Under the pieces are notes generated by a model. That model was given only the letters and a program-made list of their open reading frames with translations. It searched no databases and was not told the origin of the DNA. 47,543 bases of DNA from Acetobacter sp. (GTDB lineage Bacteria > Pseudomonadota > Alphaproteobacteria > Acetobacterales > Acetobacteraceae): the NCBI GenBank assembly GCA_012517935.1, contig JAAYUA010000089.1, forward strand, positions 1 through 47,543. The letters are read 5' to 3'. Shown here piece by piece: positions 20,575 through 30,686 of this stretch. The stretch's first letter is position 1. Every line of letters begins with the position of its first letter. The position numbers were made by a program, and so were the translations under genes.

Positions 20575-22028
20575 TGCCAGACGGGATGAAGCACATGAGG
20601 GCACTGCCTCTATCTATCGGAACGGTTCACTTCGTCGGTATCGGCGGCATCGGCATGTCAGGTATTGCCGAAGTGCTCCACCTTCTGGGCTATAAGGTGC
20701 AGGGCTCCGATATCGCCGAAAACGCCAATGTCCAGCGTCTCCGCGCCTCCGGCATCAATGTTTTTATCGGGCATGACGGCGCCAATCTGGGTGAGGCTCA
20801 GGTTGTCGTGACCTCCACAGCCGTGCGCAAGGATAACCCGGAAGTTCTCGCCGCACGTGAACGACTCATCCCGGTCGTCCGCCGTGCAGAAATGCTGGCC
20901 GAACTGATGCGTCTGCGCTGGTCCATCGCCATCGGCGGAACGCATGGCAAGACGACAACAACAAGCCTTGTCGCCGCAGTTCTGGAAGCCGCACGTCTTG
21001 ATCCAACCGTCATCAATGGCGGCATCATCGAAGCTTACGGCACCAACACCCGCATGGGCAAAGGCGAGTGGATGGTGGTCGAAGCTGACGAAAGTGATGG
21101 CTCTTTCCTTCGTCTTCCTTCCGTCATTTCTGTCGTCACCAATATGGACCCCGAACATCTGGATCACTGGGGCAGTGGCGAGGCGATGGAAGCTGCATAT
21201 CAGCAGTTCGTCTCCAACGTGCCCTTCTATGGTTTCGCCGTGTTGTGTATCGATCACCCGGCTGTCCAGCAGATGATTCCCCTTCTGTCCGATCACAGGA
21301 TTATCACCTATGGCTTTTCGCCACAGGCCGACATCCGCGCGGAAAAGCTTGTCATGGACAAGCTCGGATCTACGTTCGAGGTGAAGATTGTCGATCGTTC
21401 GCGTCAACAGTCGCGGATTGCCGGCCCTTTCCGTCTTCCCATGCTTGGCCATCACAATGTCCAGAACGCGTTGGCTGCAATAGCCGTCGCCGTCGAAATG
21501 GACATCGACGATGCCACCATCCGCTCCGGTCTGGCCGCTTTCCGCGGTGTGAAACGCCGCTTCACGCGCACCGGTGAATCTGGCGGTGTGACCGTCATCG
21601 ATGATTACGGCCATCACCCGGTTGAAATCGCAGCCGTTCTGAAAGCAACCCGTCAGGCGGGCGCACGCAAGGTGATCGCGGTTGTTCAGCCCCACCGCTA
21701 TTCCCGCCTTCAGACCCTCTTCAATGATTTCTGCACCTGCATGAACGATGCAGACACAGTCATCGTCAGCGATGTCTATGCCGCAGGGGAAGCCCCCATT
21801 GAGGGTGTCGACCGTGATGCATTGATCGAAGGTCTGCGTGAACGTGGCCACCGCTCAGTCGTTCCGCTTAGTGAACCTGCCCAGCTTGCCGAAATGATCG
21901 CCGCAATGGCCGGACCCGGCGATTATGTCGTCTGCCTGGGCGCCGGAACCATCACCAACTGGGCCCAGGCATTGCCCTGTGAACTTGCCGCATTGCAGGC
22001 TTCCCGGAAAGGCGGCTGCGCTGCATGA
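20574..22028 (+). CDS. murC: UDP-MurNAc:L-alanine ligase MurC
   Basis: MurC adds L-alanine to UDP-MurNAc, the first peptide step. With the start at 20574 the product has 484 residues, matching the family. It has the UDP-binding loop [18 protein letters not shown] at about 18-35, the ATP loop [10 protein letters not shown] (GTHGKTT at 122-128), [10 protein letters not shown] and [11 protein letters not shown] in the middle, and [12 protein letters not shown] plus VVQPHRYSR in the last third. The frame is open further upstream into murG but without homology. ATGs at 20586 and 20595 are possible alternatives; the TAATG overlap with murG favours 20574. It overlaps murB by 4 nt. A 397-residue frame on the opposite strand is a codon-bias shadow. 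Confidence 0.95.
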   Translation: MPDGMKHMRALPLSIGTVHFVGIGGIGMSGIAEVLHLLGYKVQGSDIAENANVQRLRASGINVFIGHDGANLGEAQVVVTSTAVRKDNPEVLAARERLIPVVRRAEMLAELMRLRWSIAIGGTHGKTTTTSLVAAVLEAARLDPTVINGGIIEAYGTNTRMGKGEWMVVEADESDGSFLRLPSVISVVTNMDPEHLDHWGSGEAMEAAYQQFVSNVPFYGFAVLCIDHPAVQQMIPLLSDHRIITYGFSPQADIRAEKLVMDKLGSTFEVKIVDRSRQQSRIAGPFRLPMLGHHNVQNALAAIAVAVEMDIDDATIRSGLAAFRGVKRRFTRTGESGGVTVIDDYGHHPVEIAAVLKATRQAGARKVIAVVQPHRYSRLQTLFNDFCTCMNDADTVIVSDVYAAGEAPIEGVDRDALIEGLRERGHRSVVPLSEPAQLAEMIAAMAGPGDYVVCLGAGTITNWAQALPCELAALQASRKGGCAA

Positions 22029-22996
22029 GCACGCTCCGAACTCCATCAGATCTGACCGACCTGCCTGACGCCCTGCGCTCGATTTTCACAGGGATACGCG
22101 GAAAGGTCACACCCGATTATCCATTGGCTTCGCGCACATGGTTCCGGGTTGGTGGCAATGCGGAAATCTATTTCCAGCCCGTTGATACAGATGATCTGCG
22201 ACAGGTCATCCAACGACTGAATGGAACGTGGCCCGTCACACTTCTGGGTGCATGTTCCAATATCATCGTTCGTGATGGAGGCATTCCCGGCATCACCATT
22301 CGCCTCGGGCGGGGGTTCAGCCAGATCACGCGTGAAGACAACAGCCTGATTGTCGGTGCCGCGGCGCTGGACGTCACTGTCGCCGAAACGGCTGCTCTCG
22401 AAAACTTTGCCGGACTAGAATTCCTGTCCGGCATCCCGGGTTCCATCGGGGGAGCGGTCCGGATGAATGCCGGCGCATATGGAGCCGAGCTTTCCGACGT
22501 GATCGGATGGGCTGAAATCATGACATCTTCCGGTGAAATCTGCCGACTGGGTGTCAATGATCTGGGATTGAGCTATCGCACTTCCCGCCTTCCCGCCGAT
22601 GCCATCGTTCTGCGTGTCTGTTTGCATGGAACACCGGGACAAAAAGAGCATATCTCGGCCCGTATCGCCGAAATCAAGGCTTCGCGCGAAAACTCCCAGC
22701 CTGTTCGCGCCCGGACCGGAGGCTCCACATTCCGTAATCCTCCAGCAGAAATAAGCTCCCTGAAAGCCTGGCAGCTGATTGATGCCGCGGGCTGTCGGGG
22801 CTTGCAGATCGGTGGAGCACAGGTCAGTGAAAAACACTGTAATTTCCTGATAAACACAGGTTCCGCCACTGCGACAGATCTCGAAACTCTCGGAGAAACT
22901 GTCAAAAGCAGAGTTTATCAGCAGTCCGGTATTGAACTTCATTGGGAAATACGTCGATACGGCGTTCCCTCTCCCGTATCCGAGGTCAGGTCATGA
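22025..22996 (+). CDS. murB: UDP-N-acetylenolpyruvoylglucosamine reductase MurB
   Basis: MurB reduces UDP-GlcNAc-enolpyruvate to UDP-MurNAc with FAD and NADPH. The 323-residue protein has the FAD-binding strand [17 protein letters not shown] (about 37-53), [16 protein letters not shown], the diagnostic [18 protein letters not shown] and, toward the C-terminus, GGSTFRNP with the catalytic serine and KHCNFLIN. This is the type I-like/IIb pattern seen in alphaproteobacteria. It starts in the murC stop and ends in the ddl start (ATGA both times). Confidence 0.96.
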   Translation: MSTLRTPSDLTDLPDALRSIFTGIRGKVTPDYPLASRTWFRVGGNAEIYFQPVDTDDLRQVIQRLNGTWPVTLLGACSNIIVRDGGIPGITIRLGRGFSQITREDNSLIVGAAALDVTVAETAALENFAGLEFLSGIPGSIGGAVRMNAGAYGAELSDVIGWAEIMTSSGEICRLGVNDLGLSYRTSRLPADAIVLRVCLHGTPGQKEHISARIAEIKASRENSQPVRARTGGSTFRNPPAEISSLKAWQLIDAAGCRGLQIGGAQVSEKHCNFLINTGSATATDLETLGETVKSRVYQQSGIELHWEIRRYGVPSPVSEVRS

Positions 22997-23955
22997 CAGC
23001 CCCCCTGCGCATTACTCTTCTGACCGGCGGTCCATCCAACGAGCGTGAAGTCAGCCTTGCATCCGGCAGAGGCATTTCACAGGCGTTGCGCAATATCGGG
23101 CATATCGTCTCAGAACTTGATCCGGGTAATGACCTGCTTCAGGTCGTTCGTGATTTGCAGACCCAGAAACCGGATGTTGTCTTCAACGGGCTGCATGGCC
23201 GTTTTGGTGAAGATGGGGTGATTCAGGGCATTCTGGAATGGATGCGCATCCCCTATACCCATTCCGGTATCCGGGCATCCTCGACCGCCATGGACAAGGC
23301 AGCAGCACGTCAGGTTTTTATCGCTGCAGGCCTGCCTGTCGCCAATGGGCTGATTGTGACGCCCTCTGAACTGGAAAACGCAGATCCTCTTCCATTGCCT
23401 TACGTTGTGAAGCCCTTGAATGAAGGCTCATCCGTCGGCGTTTCAATCCTGCGTGCGGGTTCCAACCGTCGCGCGGAAATTGCACGCAACTGGTCATTCG
23501 GTTCGCATATCCTGACGGAAGAATTCATTCCAGGTCGAGAAATTACAGTCGGCGTTCTGGATGATCATGAAAATGGTACAAGAGCACTTACCGTCACTGA
23601 CATCACGCCGCAGGCATCTGCCGGTTATGATTTTTACGATTACGACTCAAAATACAAGTCCGGCGGCAGCAGTCACTCTCTCCCCGCGAACATCCACCCT
23701 GAAAGCTTCAGACGCGCTTGCGAAATCGCTGTTGCAGCCCACAAGGCTCTGGGATGTTCCGGTGCCTCCCGTTCCGATTTCCGTTATGACGACACAGCCG
23801 ACGGAGACGCTCCCGGTCGTCTTGTGCTGCTGGAAGTCAACACTCAGCCAGGAATGACAGCCACATCGCTTCTGCCGGAACAGGCCGCCCATTGTGGCAT
23901 TTCCTATGAAGCGCTGTGCGAGCATCTTGTCCGGCAGGCGCGGACCGGCTCGTAA
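22993..23955 (+). CDS. ddl: D-alanine--D-alanine ligase
   Basis: Ddl joins two D-alanines with ATP to supply MurF. The 320-residue ATP-grasp protein begins ITLLTGGPSNEREVSLASG, has FNGLHGRFGEDGVIQG with the substrate serine region following (PYTHSGIRASSTAMDK), PYVVKPLNEGSSVGVS in the ATP-grasp domain, EEFIPGREITVGVL, and LLEVNTQPGMTATSLLPEQA near the end, the standard metal- and substrate-binding signature. The frame is open upstream to 22942 but the ATG overlapping the murB stop at 22993 fits the family start. It shares one base with ftsQ (TAATG). Confidence 0.96.
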   Translation: MTAPLRITLLTGGPSNEREVSLASGRGISQALRNIGHIVSELDPGNDLLQVVRDLQTQKPDVVFNGLHGRFGEDGVIQGILEWMRIPYTHSGIRASSTAMDKAAARQVFIAAGLPVANGLIVTPSELENADPLPLPYVVKPLNEGSSVGVSILRAGSNRRAEIARNWSFGSHILTEEFIPGREITVGVLDDHENGTRALTVTDITPQASAGYDFYDYDSKYKSGGSSHSLPANIHPESFRRACEIAVAAHKALGCSGASRSDFRYDDTADGDAPGRLVLLEVNTQPGMTATSLLPEQAAHCGISYEALCEHLVRQARTGS

Positions 23956-24908
23956 TGGCTCCCCCCGCCAGGCGTGAACGTCCATCCCGCATCCGGCTGT
24001 TCGTAAAGCGCTGGCACAAACAACTGCTGACTGCCTTTTTCCTTCTGATCGCGATCACAGGGATCATCGCAGTCATCAGCATGACGACCGCTGACAATAT
24101 TCTGCTTCAGAGCAAGAAATGGGTGGAATCCGTTATTCCACTGAAAGTCACAGAGGTCAGGATAACGGGCAATACCCTGACATCACGCGCCTCTGTCCTG
24201 AAAGCTCTGGGAACAGAACCCGGACAGCCAATGCTGCCGCTTGATGTCAACGCAGCCCGTGCGCGCATAGATGCGCTGTCCTTTGTCGATCATTCCAGCG
24301 TGGAACGGCATTTACCCGGTCTGGTCATCATAAAGATTACGGAACGCCCGCCTTTCGCAGTCTGGCAGAATAATGGGCAGTTTTCACTTATCGACCGTAA
24401 CGGTGCGACCGTTCCCGATAAGGAAATGACAGAGCAGGATGCAAAGGAATTTCTCCATCTGCCTCTTGTTGTCGGAACAGGCGCGAATACGACAGCTGCT
24501 GCCCTGATTGACGCGATTCAGGCCGAACCAGAAGTGCTGAAACGCTTCCGCGCAGCCACTCGCGTCGGGGAACGGCGCTGGACCCTGACCATGAACAACG
24601 GGACGACGATCTTTCTTCCGGAAGGAGCGGAAGTCGCAGCCCTGCGTCGTCTGGCGGCGCTTCAGAAAAGCATGTCCCTGCTGGACCGCCCTGTCAGACT
24701 GATTGATCTGCGTCTTCCTGACCGGATGACGATCCAACCCTATGATCATCCGCAGGAGCCCGATCAAAAAACGCAGGACAATGATGGGGACGACACGCAG
24801 GCAGATATGCCAGACACGACGCAGTCGACACCCCCCTCTCCCGCAAAAGCAAAAGAGACACCCGAGACAAAAACGCCTCTCTCTTCCAAGGAACACGATC
24901 CGGCATGA
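23955..24908 (+). CDS. ftsQ: Cell division protein FtsQ
   Basis: FtsQ is a bitopic divisome protein linking FtsL/FtsB to the rest of the machine. The 317-residue product has a basic cytoplasmic tail, a membrane segment at about 24-43, a POTRA domain at about 63-131 (VTEVRITGNTLTSRASVLKAL ends in the family-typical turn; shown here in part), and a beta domain with LIDRNGATV and RWTLTMNNGTTIFLP. The last 50 or so residues are acidic and rich in Asp, Gln, Pro and Lys, an extension without clear homology. It begins at the ATG sharing an A with the ddl stop and overlaps ftsA by 4 nt. Confidence 0.93.
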   Translation: MAPPARRERPSRIRLFVKRWHKQLLTAFFLLIAITGIIAVISMTTADNILLQSKKWVESVIPLKVTEVRITGNTLTSRASVLKALGTEPGQPMLPLDVNAARARIDALSFVDHSSVERHLPGLVIIKITERPPFAVWQNNGQFSLIDRNGATVPDKEMTEQDAKEFLHLPLVVGTGANTTAAALIDAIQAEPEVLKRFRAATRVGERRWTLTMNNGTTIFLPEGAEVAALRRLAALQKSMSLLDRPVRLIDLRLPDRMTIQPYDHPQEPDQKTQDNDGDDTQADMPDTTQSTPPSPAKAKETPETKTPLSSKEHDPA

Positions 24909-26248
24909 GCACTCAGTTCACATCGCAGATTCCGGATGACAATCCTGGTGAAGTGCGCGCAATCGGATCTGCCCCTCTCAGAATATCGGGAGCACAACAG
25001 GGGACAGGACGTGTCTGGCGGCCTGGCATTTTCGGCGTTCTCGATATTGGGTCGACAAAAATCACCTGCCTGATCGGCAAAGGTGAATCAGATGGGACAT
25101 TACGTGTTCTTGGTCATGGCTGGTTAAGATCCAATGGCATCAGAAATGGAGCCATTGTCGATATCAGGCAAGCCGAAGGGATTATCCGTCAGGTTGTCGG
25201 AAACGCAGAGCGAGAAGCCGAGCGCAGTTTAGATCGGGTTATCGTCAATCTGTCGGCCGGTCATCCGGAAAGCCAGATGCTCAATGTGCACTGGCCCGTT
25301 GGCGGGCGTGAAGTCACCGATGCAGATCTTCGTCGGATCACGGATGAGGGGCGCATGCGTGCCCGCACGCAGGGGCGTGAGGCAATACACACCCTACCTC
25401 TCGATTTCTCGGTCGATGGCACCGACGGTATTCGGGACCCGCGCGTTCACATCTGTGATCAGCTTCGGGCGCGGCTGCACATCATTGATGCGACTTCCAC
25501 CGCTCTGACCACGCTGCGTTCTGTTCTGATGCATACGGAACTGAGACTCGACAAGCTGGTTTCCTCTCCCCTTGCATCCGGTCTCGCCGTTACCGACGTC
25601 GATGAACGCATGATCGGCACAACCGTCATTGATATGGGAGGCGGCACAACATCCCTGGCGGTCTTCTCCGAAGGGCAGCTTCTGCATACAGCCCAGATAG
25701 GAATCGGGGGCATGCACGTCACCCGGGATATCGCCAGCGGCCTGAGCACCTCGATCGACAATGCCGAACGTCTGAAAACCATGCATGGTCATGCTGACAT
25801 GTCTTCAGCGACAGATGATGGCGTGACAATTCGTGTCGAACGCGCAGGAACCGACCATCTTGTCTATGACAATATTCCACGGGCGGCACTTGGGGAAATT
25901 ATCCGTCCAAGAATGGAAGAAACTTTCGAACTCGTGCGTGACAGGCTTGATTCTGCAGGGCTGGGATCATTCACCAATGGAAGAGTGGTCCTGACGGGCG
26001 GCGCCTCTCAACTTGATGGCGTTGGCTCGATGGCGTCCAGAATTCTCAATCGCCATATCCGCCTTGGACGTCCATCCGGAATACATGGACTGCCTGATAA
26101 AAATGTCTCCCCCGGCTTTGCAACCACTGCAGGCCTCCTGATCTGGGCGGCATCTGCACAAAGACCATTCAATGACATCGAAATTGTCCGCAGCGAACCT
26201 AAAGGTTTTCTTAAACGCCTGGTGTCTTTCATAAGAGACCGAAACTAG
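24905..26248 (+). CDS. ftsA: Cell division protein FtsA
   Basis: FtsA is the actin-like protein that tethers FtsZ to the membrane. In the 447-residue product the ATPase core starts at about residue 43 with FGVLDIGSTKITCLIG (phosphate 1), has the 1C insertion region with RVIVNLSAGHPES, phosphate 2 at TTVIDMGGGTTSLAVF, and the adenosine motif VVLTGGASQLDGV. The C-terminus ends in PKGFLKRLVSFIRDRN, an amphipathic membrane-targeting helix as expected. About 40 residues precede the core, a longer N-terminal extension than in E. coli; the start is fixed by the ATGA overlap with ftsQ. A 211-nt gap with its own promoter separates it from ftsZ. Confidence 0.96.
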   Translation: MSTQFTSQIPDDNPGEVRAIGSAPLRISGAQQGTGRVWRPGIFGVLDIGSTKITCLIGKGESDGTLRVLGHGWLRSNGIRNGAIVDIRQAEGIIRQVVGNAEREAERSLDRVIVNLSAGHPESQMLNVHWPVGGREVTDADLRRITDEGRMRARTQGREAIHTLPLDFSVDGTDGIRDPRVHICDQLRARLHIIDATSTALTTLRSVLMHTELRLDKLVSSPLASGLAVTDVDERMIGTTVIDMGGGTTSLAVFSEGQLLHTAQIGIGGMHVTRDIASGLSTSIDNAERLKTMHGHADMSSATDDGVTIRVERAGTDHLVYDNIPRAALGEIIRPRMEETFELVRDRLDSAGLGSFTNGRVVLTGGASQLDGVGSMASRILNRHIRLGRPSGIHGLPDKNVSPGFATTAGLLIWAASAQRPFNDIEIVRSEPKGFLKRLVSFIRDRN

Positions 26249-26404
26249 ACACATTTCCACGGTAGGCTGTGATGTTCAGCCTTCCAGTAAAATTCTTCGT
26301 GAAGCATCCTTATCGCATTATGACCCAACAAACATGATACACTCCAAGTCAGGCAGGAAATCCGGGAATGGCGTAAAATTTTGTGTATTTTTCTCTACTG
26401 TTTC

Positions 26405-26432
26405 TTGTCTGCACGTCTGACGTTCTGATAAT
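26405..26432 (+). promoter_or_regulatory. Promoter of ftsZ
   Basis: TTGTCT at 26405-26410, a 16-nt spacer and GATAAT at 26427-26432 form a good sigma-70-type promoter; transcription would begin near 26439. A short AT run (ATTATATATAA) follows and the ribosome binding site AGGAG at 26449-26453 lies seven bases before the ftsZ ATG, giving a very short leader. This lets ftsZ be expressed apart from the rest of the cluster. Confidence 0.65.
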
Positions 26433-26459
26433 TATATATAACCGTCCCAGGAGCGCCGA

Positions 26460-27881
26460 ATGACCCTCAACCTGACTGTTCCATCCCAGACCTATGCAGA
26501 CTTCAGACCAAAAATCACGGTAATCGGCGTTGGCGGCGGCGGTGCAAATGCTGTTGACAACATGATCGTGGCCAACCTTCAGGGTGTGGAGTTCGTTGTC
26601 GCCAACACGGACGCCCAGCAACTGATGCACAGTCGCGCTGATCGTCGCATTCAGTTGGGGCCGCATCTGACCCAGGGTCTTGGTGCCGGCGCGAAACCTG
26701 AAATCGGACGCGCAGCCGCTGAAGAGGCCGTCGATGAACTGGCCCATCATCTTGACGGATGCCACATGGTCTTCATCACTGCTGGCATGGGTGGCGGCAC
26801 GGGAACAGGCGCTGCACCTGTCATTGCCCGTATGGCGCGTGAACGCAACATCCTGACGATTGGTGTCGTTACAAAGCCCTTCACCTTTGAAGGACCAAAG
26901 CGTAACCGTGCCGCGGAAACAGGCATCGCCGAGTTGCAGCAATATGTTGATACGCTGATCGTCATTCCAAACCAGAATCTTTTCCGTATCGCCAACGAAC
27001 GCACGACCTACAAGGAAGCGTTCAAGATGGCCGATAATGTGCTTTACATGGGCGTTCGTGGCGTTACCGACCTGATGATGGCACCCGGCCTGGTCAATCT
27101 GGACTTTGCCGATATTCGCACTGTCATGGCGGAAATGGGTAAAGCCATGATGGGCACCGGCGAAGCCAGTGGTGAAGATCGGGCGCGGCAGGCAGCCGAA
27201 GCGGCAATATCCAATCCGCTTCTTGAAGATACATCCGTCTCCGGCGCACGTGGCCTGCTGGTCAACATCACCGGCGGTGATGACATGACATTGTTCGAAT
27301 TCGATCAGGCTGCGAACCGTATCCGTGAAGAAGTCGAAGATGATGCGAATATCATCATCGGTTCAACGCTGGATGACTCTCTCGCTGGCAGCATCCGGGT
27401 TTCCGTTGTTGCAACCGGCATTGATGTCGCTGCCCGTACAGCTTCCACGCAGCAGGAAAGCGCACCGACAGCCGGAACGACTGAAGCTCCGGCTGCGACG
27501 GAATCAGAGCCGGCTCCGGTGCATATCCCCATGCCCAACACGGTGTCCGGACGGACTGCGCCGAATTATTCAATGGACACGTCGCGCCAGCAGCCGGCTG
27601 AAACATCCGAACCACGCACACCTTCGCCGCGTGCCGGGCTCTTCACCGATCAGTCAACGCGCGCAGCAGAACCTCAGCCGCGTCGCCTGTTCGGTCTGAT
27701 GACCGGAGCGCTTCGCCGCCAGCCGGAAGCAGCCCCACCGCCGCCCGCACCTGCACGTCCCGCACCTGCGCCACAAACTGCGCAGCAGCAGCCGACCAGC
27801 GAACCAGTTGCCATCATCAAACCGGCACAACCTGATGACAGTGGTCTGGATATTCCTGCCTTTATGCGTCGTAAAAACTGA
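26460..27881 (+). CDS. ftsZ: Cell division GTPase FtsZ
   Basis: FtsZ is the tubulin-like GTPase that forms the division ring. The 473-residue protein shows [15 protein letters not shown] at about 21-35, the GTP loop GGGTGTG at 111-117, NLDFADI with the T7 aspartate region, and a core ending near residue 320. A long Pro/Ala/Gln-rich linker (about 325-455) follows, then the conserved C-terminal peptide [14 protein letters not shown] that binds FtsA and other partners. A long linker is usual in alphaproteobacteria. It is last in the cluster and followed by a strong terminator; the lpxC gene that often follows ftsZ in this class is not here. Confidence 0.98.
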   Translation: MTLNLTVPSQTYADFRPKITVIGVGGGGANAVDNMIVANLQGVEFVVANTDAQQLMHSRADRRIQLGPHLTQGLGAGAKPEIGRAAAEEAVDELAHHLDGCHMVFITAGMGGGTGTGAAPVIARMARERNILTIGVVTKPFTFEGPKRNRAAETGIAELQQYVDTLIVIPNQNLFRIANERTTYKEAFKMADNVLYMGVRGVTDLMMAPGLVNLDFADIRTVMAEMGKAMMGTGEASGEDRARQAAEAAISNPLLEDTSVSGARGLLVNITGGDDMTLFEFDQAANRIREEVEDDANIIIGSTLDDSLAGSIRVSVVATGIDVAARTASTQQESAPTAGTTEAPAATESEPAPVHIPMPNTVSGRTAPNYSMDTSRQQPAETSEPRTPSPRAGLFTDQSTRAAEPQPRRLFGLMTGALRRQPEAAPPPPAPARPAPAPQTAQQQPTSEPVAIIKPAQPDDSGLDIPAFMRRKN

Positions 27882-27893
27882 TTTGCTCACTCT

Positions 27894-27925
27894 GGCGTGC
27901 CGCTTTATTTCGGCACGCCATTTTT
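27894..27925 (+). terminator. Rho-independent terminator after ftsZ
   Basis: A perfect 9-bp GC-rich stem (GGCGTGCCG at 27894-27902 with CGGCACGCC at 27911-27919) encloses an 8-nt loop and is followed by ATTTTT. It ends the dcw transcription unit, 13 nt after the ftsZ stop. Confidence 0.92.
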
Positions 27926-27949
27926 ATCTTCGGTTTCCTCAAGCCATGC

Positions 27950-28813
27950 TCAATGCATGGCAAGAAAATGAAGAATTCTCTTTTGAACATCCGGGGGCAT
28001 CGGAAACTCGTCCTTGTGATAATCCAGCGTTCCAGAGAATTTCTGTTCAATCAAACGATCATGCATATTGCCCATCAAGCCATTGATCGTAGCCAGATAA
28101 AGCGAAATATTATCAAGTTCTTTCGACGGTCTGATGACACGCAAGCTGTCATAAAACGCGACTTTTCTGCTGATAATTTTACGCAGATCATGGAATTTTT
28201 TCGCTGTCAGACGTGAAGATGCCGCAGCTTCCGCCAGTTTTATATTTTCCGCTTCCAGAAAATTTCGCAAACCTTTCCGACTGGACGGAATATAATTATC
28301 GGTGTCTCTCCTGACCAAATTATAAAATGGTGTGCGAACAAGAATATTCGCCCAGAACGCCAGAAAACACATGCTGGGTTTGCGCTTATTCTTGAAACTG
28401 TCCTGAAGATTTCCAAGAATTGCCGTGAAAAAATTCATTGCAAAAGCATAGCAATGGCGTTGATCAAAATAGACGCGTGCAAAACGAAGATGCTTAAATC
28501 GGGCACGGACGTGCTTATATAATAACCTCGCTTCTGCGCCCGGCTCACGGCACAATGCGATTTCTGAGATGATTTTCCTGAAAGCGATAATATCTACATG
28601 ACGATCGAAAAGCTGCCAGCACAGTTTATAACAGGAAGATATCTCCTCATCTGACAGATCAAGAGGAATGCCTTTCTCCAGAACAGCATTTTCCGTAATG
28701 ATGTCATTATCCTGAATATTCTGAAAAAGTGTATTCAAGGCATCTTCAGAAAAAAACGGATCTGAAAGCTGCTTTCTTCCAGATATTTTTTGTGGCTGAG
28801 AGTTCATTGGCAT
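27950..28813 (-). CDS. Uncharacterised protein, possibly CHAD-like helical domain
   Basis: I do not recognise this 287-residue protein with confidence. It is basic, predicted mostly helical and has no signal peptide or membrane segment. Two similar units can be seen: RARFKHLRFARVYF (103-116) followed by ILGNLQDSF (132-140), and KKFHDLRKIISRKVAFY (205-221) followed by LMGNMHDRLIEQ (246-257). The arrangement of a His/Arg-Leu-Arg helix with a later G-x-x-(H/Q)-D turn, repeated twice, resembles CHAD domains, which bind polyphosphate in characterised cases; this is inference from pattern only. Its DNA is visibly more AT-rich than neighbouring genes, suggesting acquisition or relaxed codon use. It stands alone between ftsZ and truA. 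Start may be 28813 or the ATG at 28807. It could equally be an unrelated lineage-specific family. Confidence 0.6.
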   Translation of the reverse strand: MPMNSQPQKISGRKQLSDPFFSEDALNTLFQNIQDNDIITENAVLEKGIPLDLSDEEISSCYKLCWQLFDRHVDIIAFRKIISEIALCREPGAEARLLYKHVRARFKHLRFARVYFDQRHCYAFAMNFFTAILGNLQDSFKNKRKPSMCFLAFWANILVRTPFYNLVRRDTDNYIPSSRKGLRNFLEAENIKLAEAAASSRLTAKKFHDLRKIISRKVAFYDSLRVIRPSKELDNISLYLATINGLMGNMHDRLIEQKFSGTLDYHKDEFPMPPDVQKRILHFLAMH

Positions 28814-28938
28814 CTTTCTGAAAAGTACCGATTCATGGTTTTACAAAGCTGAATAGCTGTTCATATCCGGCAATATGGTCATACCGGGAGATGATCTCTC
28901 TCAACCTGCACTGCTTATTCAGCGTGTTGTCCGGCAGA

Positions 28939-29757
28939 TCAACGCTCTGAAAACAGACCATCCGGATAAACAACGTGCGTCAGGAAGAGACCATCAGCAG
29001 GAGCCGTTGGACCCGCAGCGGAACGGTCCCGGGCTTCCAGTGCTTCTCTCACTCTTTCTATGGGCCAGCGTCCCGCACCCACCTGATGCAGCGTCCCCAC
29101 CATATTGCGAACCTGATGATGCAGAAATGATCTGGCTTCCGCAATCACGCTGATCATATCGCCATCACGCACCACATCCAGCCGATCCAACGTCCGAAGC
29201 GGACTTCTTGCCTGACAGGCACTGGCACGGAACGACGTGAAATCATGCCGCCCAAGCAGCAGTTGCCCAGCCTCATGCATCGCCCGATCATCCAGCGGGA
29301 ATTTCACATGCCAGACCTTGTTGCGCTCCAGAGCCGGACGGGAAGAACGATTCAGAATGCGATAACGATAGGCACGCCCCGTCGCAGAAAAACGTGCGCT
29401 CCAGTCAGGTGCGACAGCCGCCGCAGCCAGAACCACAACCGGATAGGACTTCAGATGAAAGCTCAGACCATCGCGAACTGAACGCGCATTCAACGTCACA
29501 TGTGCCGGGAAATCGAGATGCGCGACCTGCCCCGTCGCATGAACACCAGCATCCGTTCGTCCTGCCGTCACACTTGGAACGCGATGACCACCGGATAAAC
29601 GGGAGGCAGCTTCCTCCAGAACAGACTGAACGGAAATCCCATTATTCTGGGTCTGCCATCCAACAAACCCTGTGCCATCATATTCAAGCAGCACAGCCCA
29701 ACGCTGCACCGCATCCGGCATCTCTCCGTCCTGAAGGGATTTCAGTTCGTCCGTCAC
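28939..29757 (-). CDS. truA: tRNA pseudouridine(38-40) synthase TruA
   Basis: TruA isomerises uridines 38-40 in the anticodon stem-loop of many tRNAs. The 272-residue protein has LLEYDGTGFVGWQTQ at about 23-37, the catalytic motif AGRTDAGVHATGQ with Asp-69, and FRASACQARSP and LHHQVRNMVGTL in the second half, all typical. It probably begins at a GTG (29757-29755) two bases after the fmt stop; an ATG twelve codons in (29721) is an alternative because the first residues are not conserved. It is the third gene of the def-fmt-truA operon. No clear terminator follows it in the 125-nt gap before the next gene. Confidence 0.95.
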   Translation of the reverse strand: MTDELKSLQDGEMPDAVQRWAVLLEYDGTGFVGWQTQNNGISVQSVLEEAASRLSGGHRVPSVTAGRTDAGVHATGQVAHLDFPAHVTLNARSVRDGLSFHLKSYPVVVLAAAAVAPDWSARFSATGRAYRYRILNRSSRPALERNKVWHVKFPLDDRAMHEAGQLLLGRHDFTSFRASACQARSPLRTLDRLDVVRDGDMISVIAEARSFLHHQVRNMVGTLHQVGAGRWPIERVREALEARDRSAAGPTAPADGLFLTHVVYPDGLFSER

Positions 29758-29759
29758 CG

Positions 29760-30677
29760 TCAGATATTCGCTTTTCCGAACACTGAACCCCCGGCAACGG
29801 GATATCCACGCAGGAACGCCTCCGCCTCCATCATTCCGCGCCCAGGACGCTGAAGTTTCAGGATACGAATGGCGCCTGTTCCACAGGCAACTGTCAGACG
29901 ATCATCAAGTAACTCGCCCGGCGCTCCACTTCCCGTCACCTGTTGCACGGCTCCAATCTTGATAACGTCATCACCCAGTGTCGTGAAAGTACCGGGCCAT
30001 GGTGTCAGCGCACGGACCTGCCGCGCAACGGAAGCCGCATCCTGCGTCCAGTCGATCCGTCCATCTTCACGCGTTAAACGGGCCGCATAAGTGACGCCTG
30101 TCTCAGGCTGGGAAACCGCCATCGGCAAGTCTGCCAGAGCATCAACGATCAGACGACCTCCCATCGTTGCAAGTTCATCATGCAAAGAGGTCGCCGTCGT
30201 TTCTTCCGTCAGCGGAACGGAGTCCGACAGCAGCATCGGTCCTGTGTCCAACCCTTCTTCCATCCGCATGATCGTCACTCCACTGCGGGGATCTCCTGCA
30301 AGGATGGAGCTCTGGATGGGCGACGCTCCCCGCCAGCGCGGAAGAAGACTGGCATGAATGTTAAGACATCCAAGGCGCGGCGCTTCAAGCATCTCTATCG
30401 GCAGAAGCAGCCCATAAGCGGCGACAACAGCAACATCGGCATTCAACGCACGAAACGCTTCATGCTCAGCAGCATCGCGGCGCAGACGCTTCGGTGTCCT
30501 GACCTCGATCCCCAACGCCTCTGCCCGACAATGGACCGGAGAAAGACGCAGGGACTGCCCGCGCCCTGCGGGCCGAGGCGGCTGCGTATAAACAGCCGCA
30601 ATTTCATGCCCGGCAGCCAGCAATGCATCCAGAGCCGGAACAGCAAAATCGGGAGTTCCCATGAATACCAGACGCAT
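29760..30677 (-). CDS. fmt: Methionyl-tRNA formyltransferase
   Basis: Fmt formylates initiator Met-tRNA using 10-formyltetrahydrofolate. The 305-residue product starts [20 protein letters not shown], includes [10 protein letters not shown], the folate/catalytic signature [18 protein letters not shown] and [13 protein letters not shown], followed by the C-terminal OB-fold that binds tRNA. Length is normal. It lies 9 nt after def and 2 nt before truA; def-fmt pairing is near universal because Def removes the group Fmt adds. Confidence 0.97.
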   Translation of the reverse strand: MRLVFMGTPDFAVPALDALLAAGHEIAAVYTQPPRPAGRGQSLRLSPVHCRAEALGIEVRTPKRLRRDAAEHEAFRALNADVAVVAAYGLLLPIEMLEAPRLGCLNIHASLLPRWRGASPIQSSILAGDPRSGVTIMRMEEGLDTGPMLLSDSVPLTEETTATSLHDELATMGGRLIVDALADLPMAVSQPETGVTYAARLTREDGRIDWTQDAASVARQVRALTPWPGTFTTLGDDVIKIGAVQQVTGSGAPGELLDDRLTVACGTGAIRILKLQRPGRGMMEAEAFLRGYPVAGGSVFGKANI

Positions 30678-30686
30678 GACCGAACC

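Noticed and set aside
20658-21851. 397-codon open frame on the minus strand opposite murC
   Set aside because: It lies wholly antisense to a certain gene, has no recognisable motif, and is explained by codon bias of the sense strand.
26257-26290. Hairpin after ftsA (AGGCTG/CAGCCT) as terminator
   Set aside because: The stem is only six base pairs and no T tract follows; the ftsZ promoter downstream makes a terminator plausible but unsupported.
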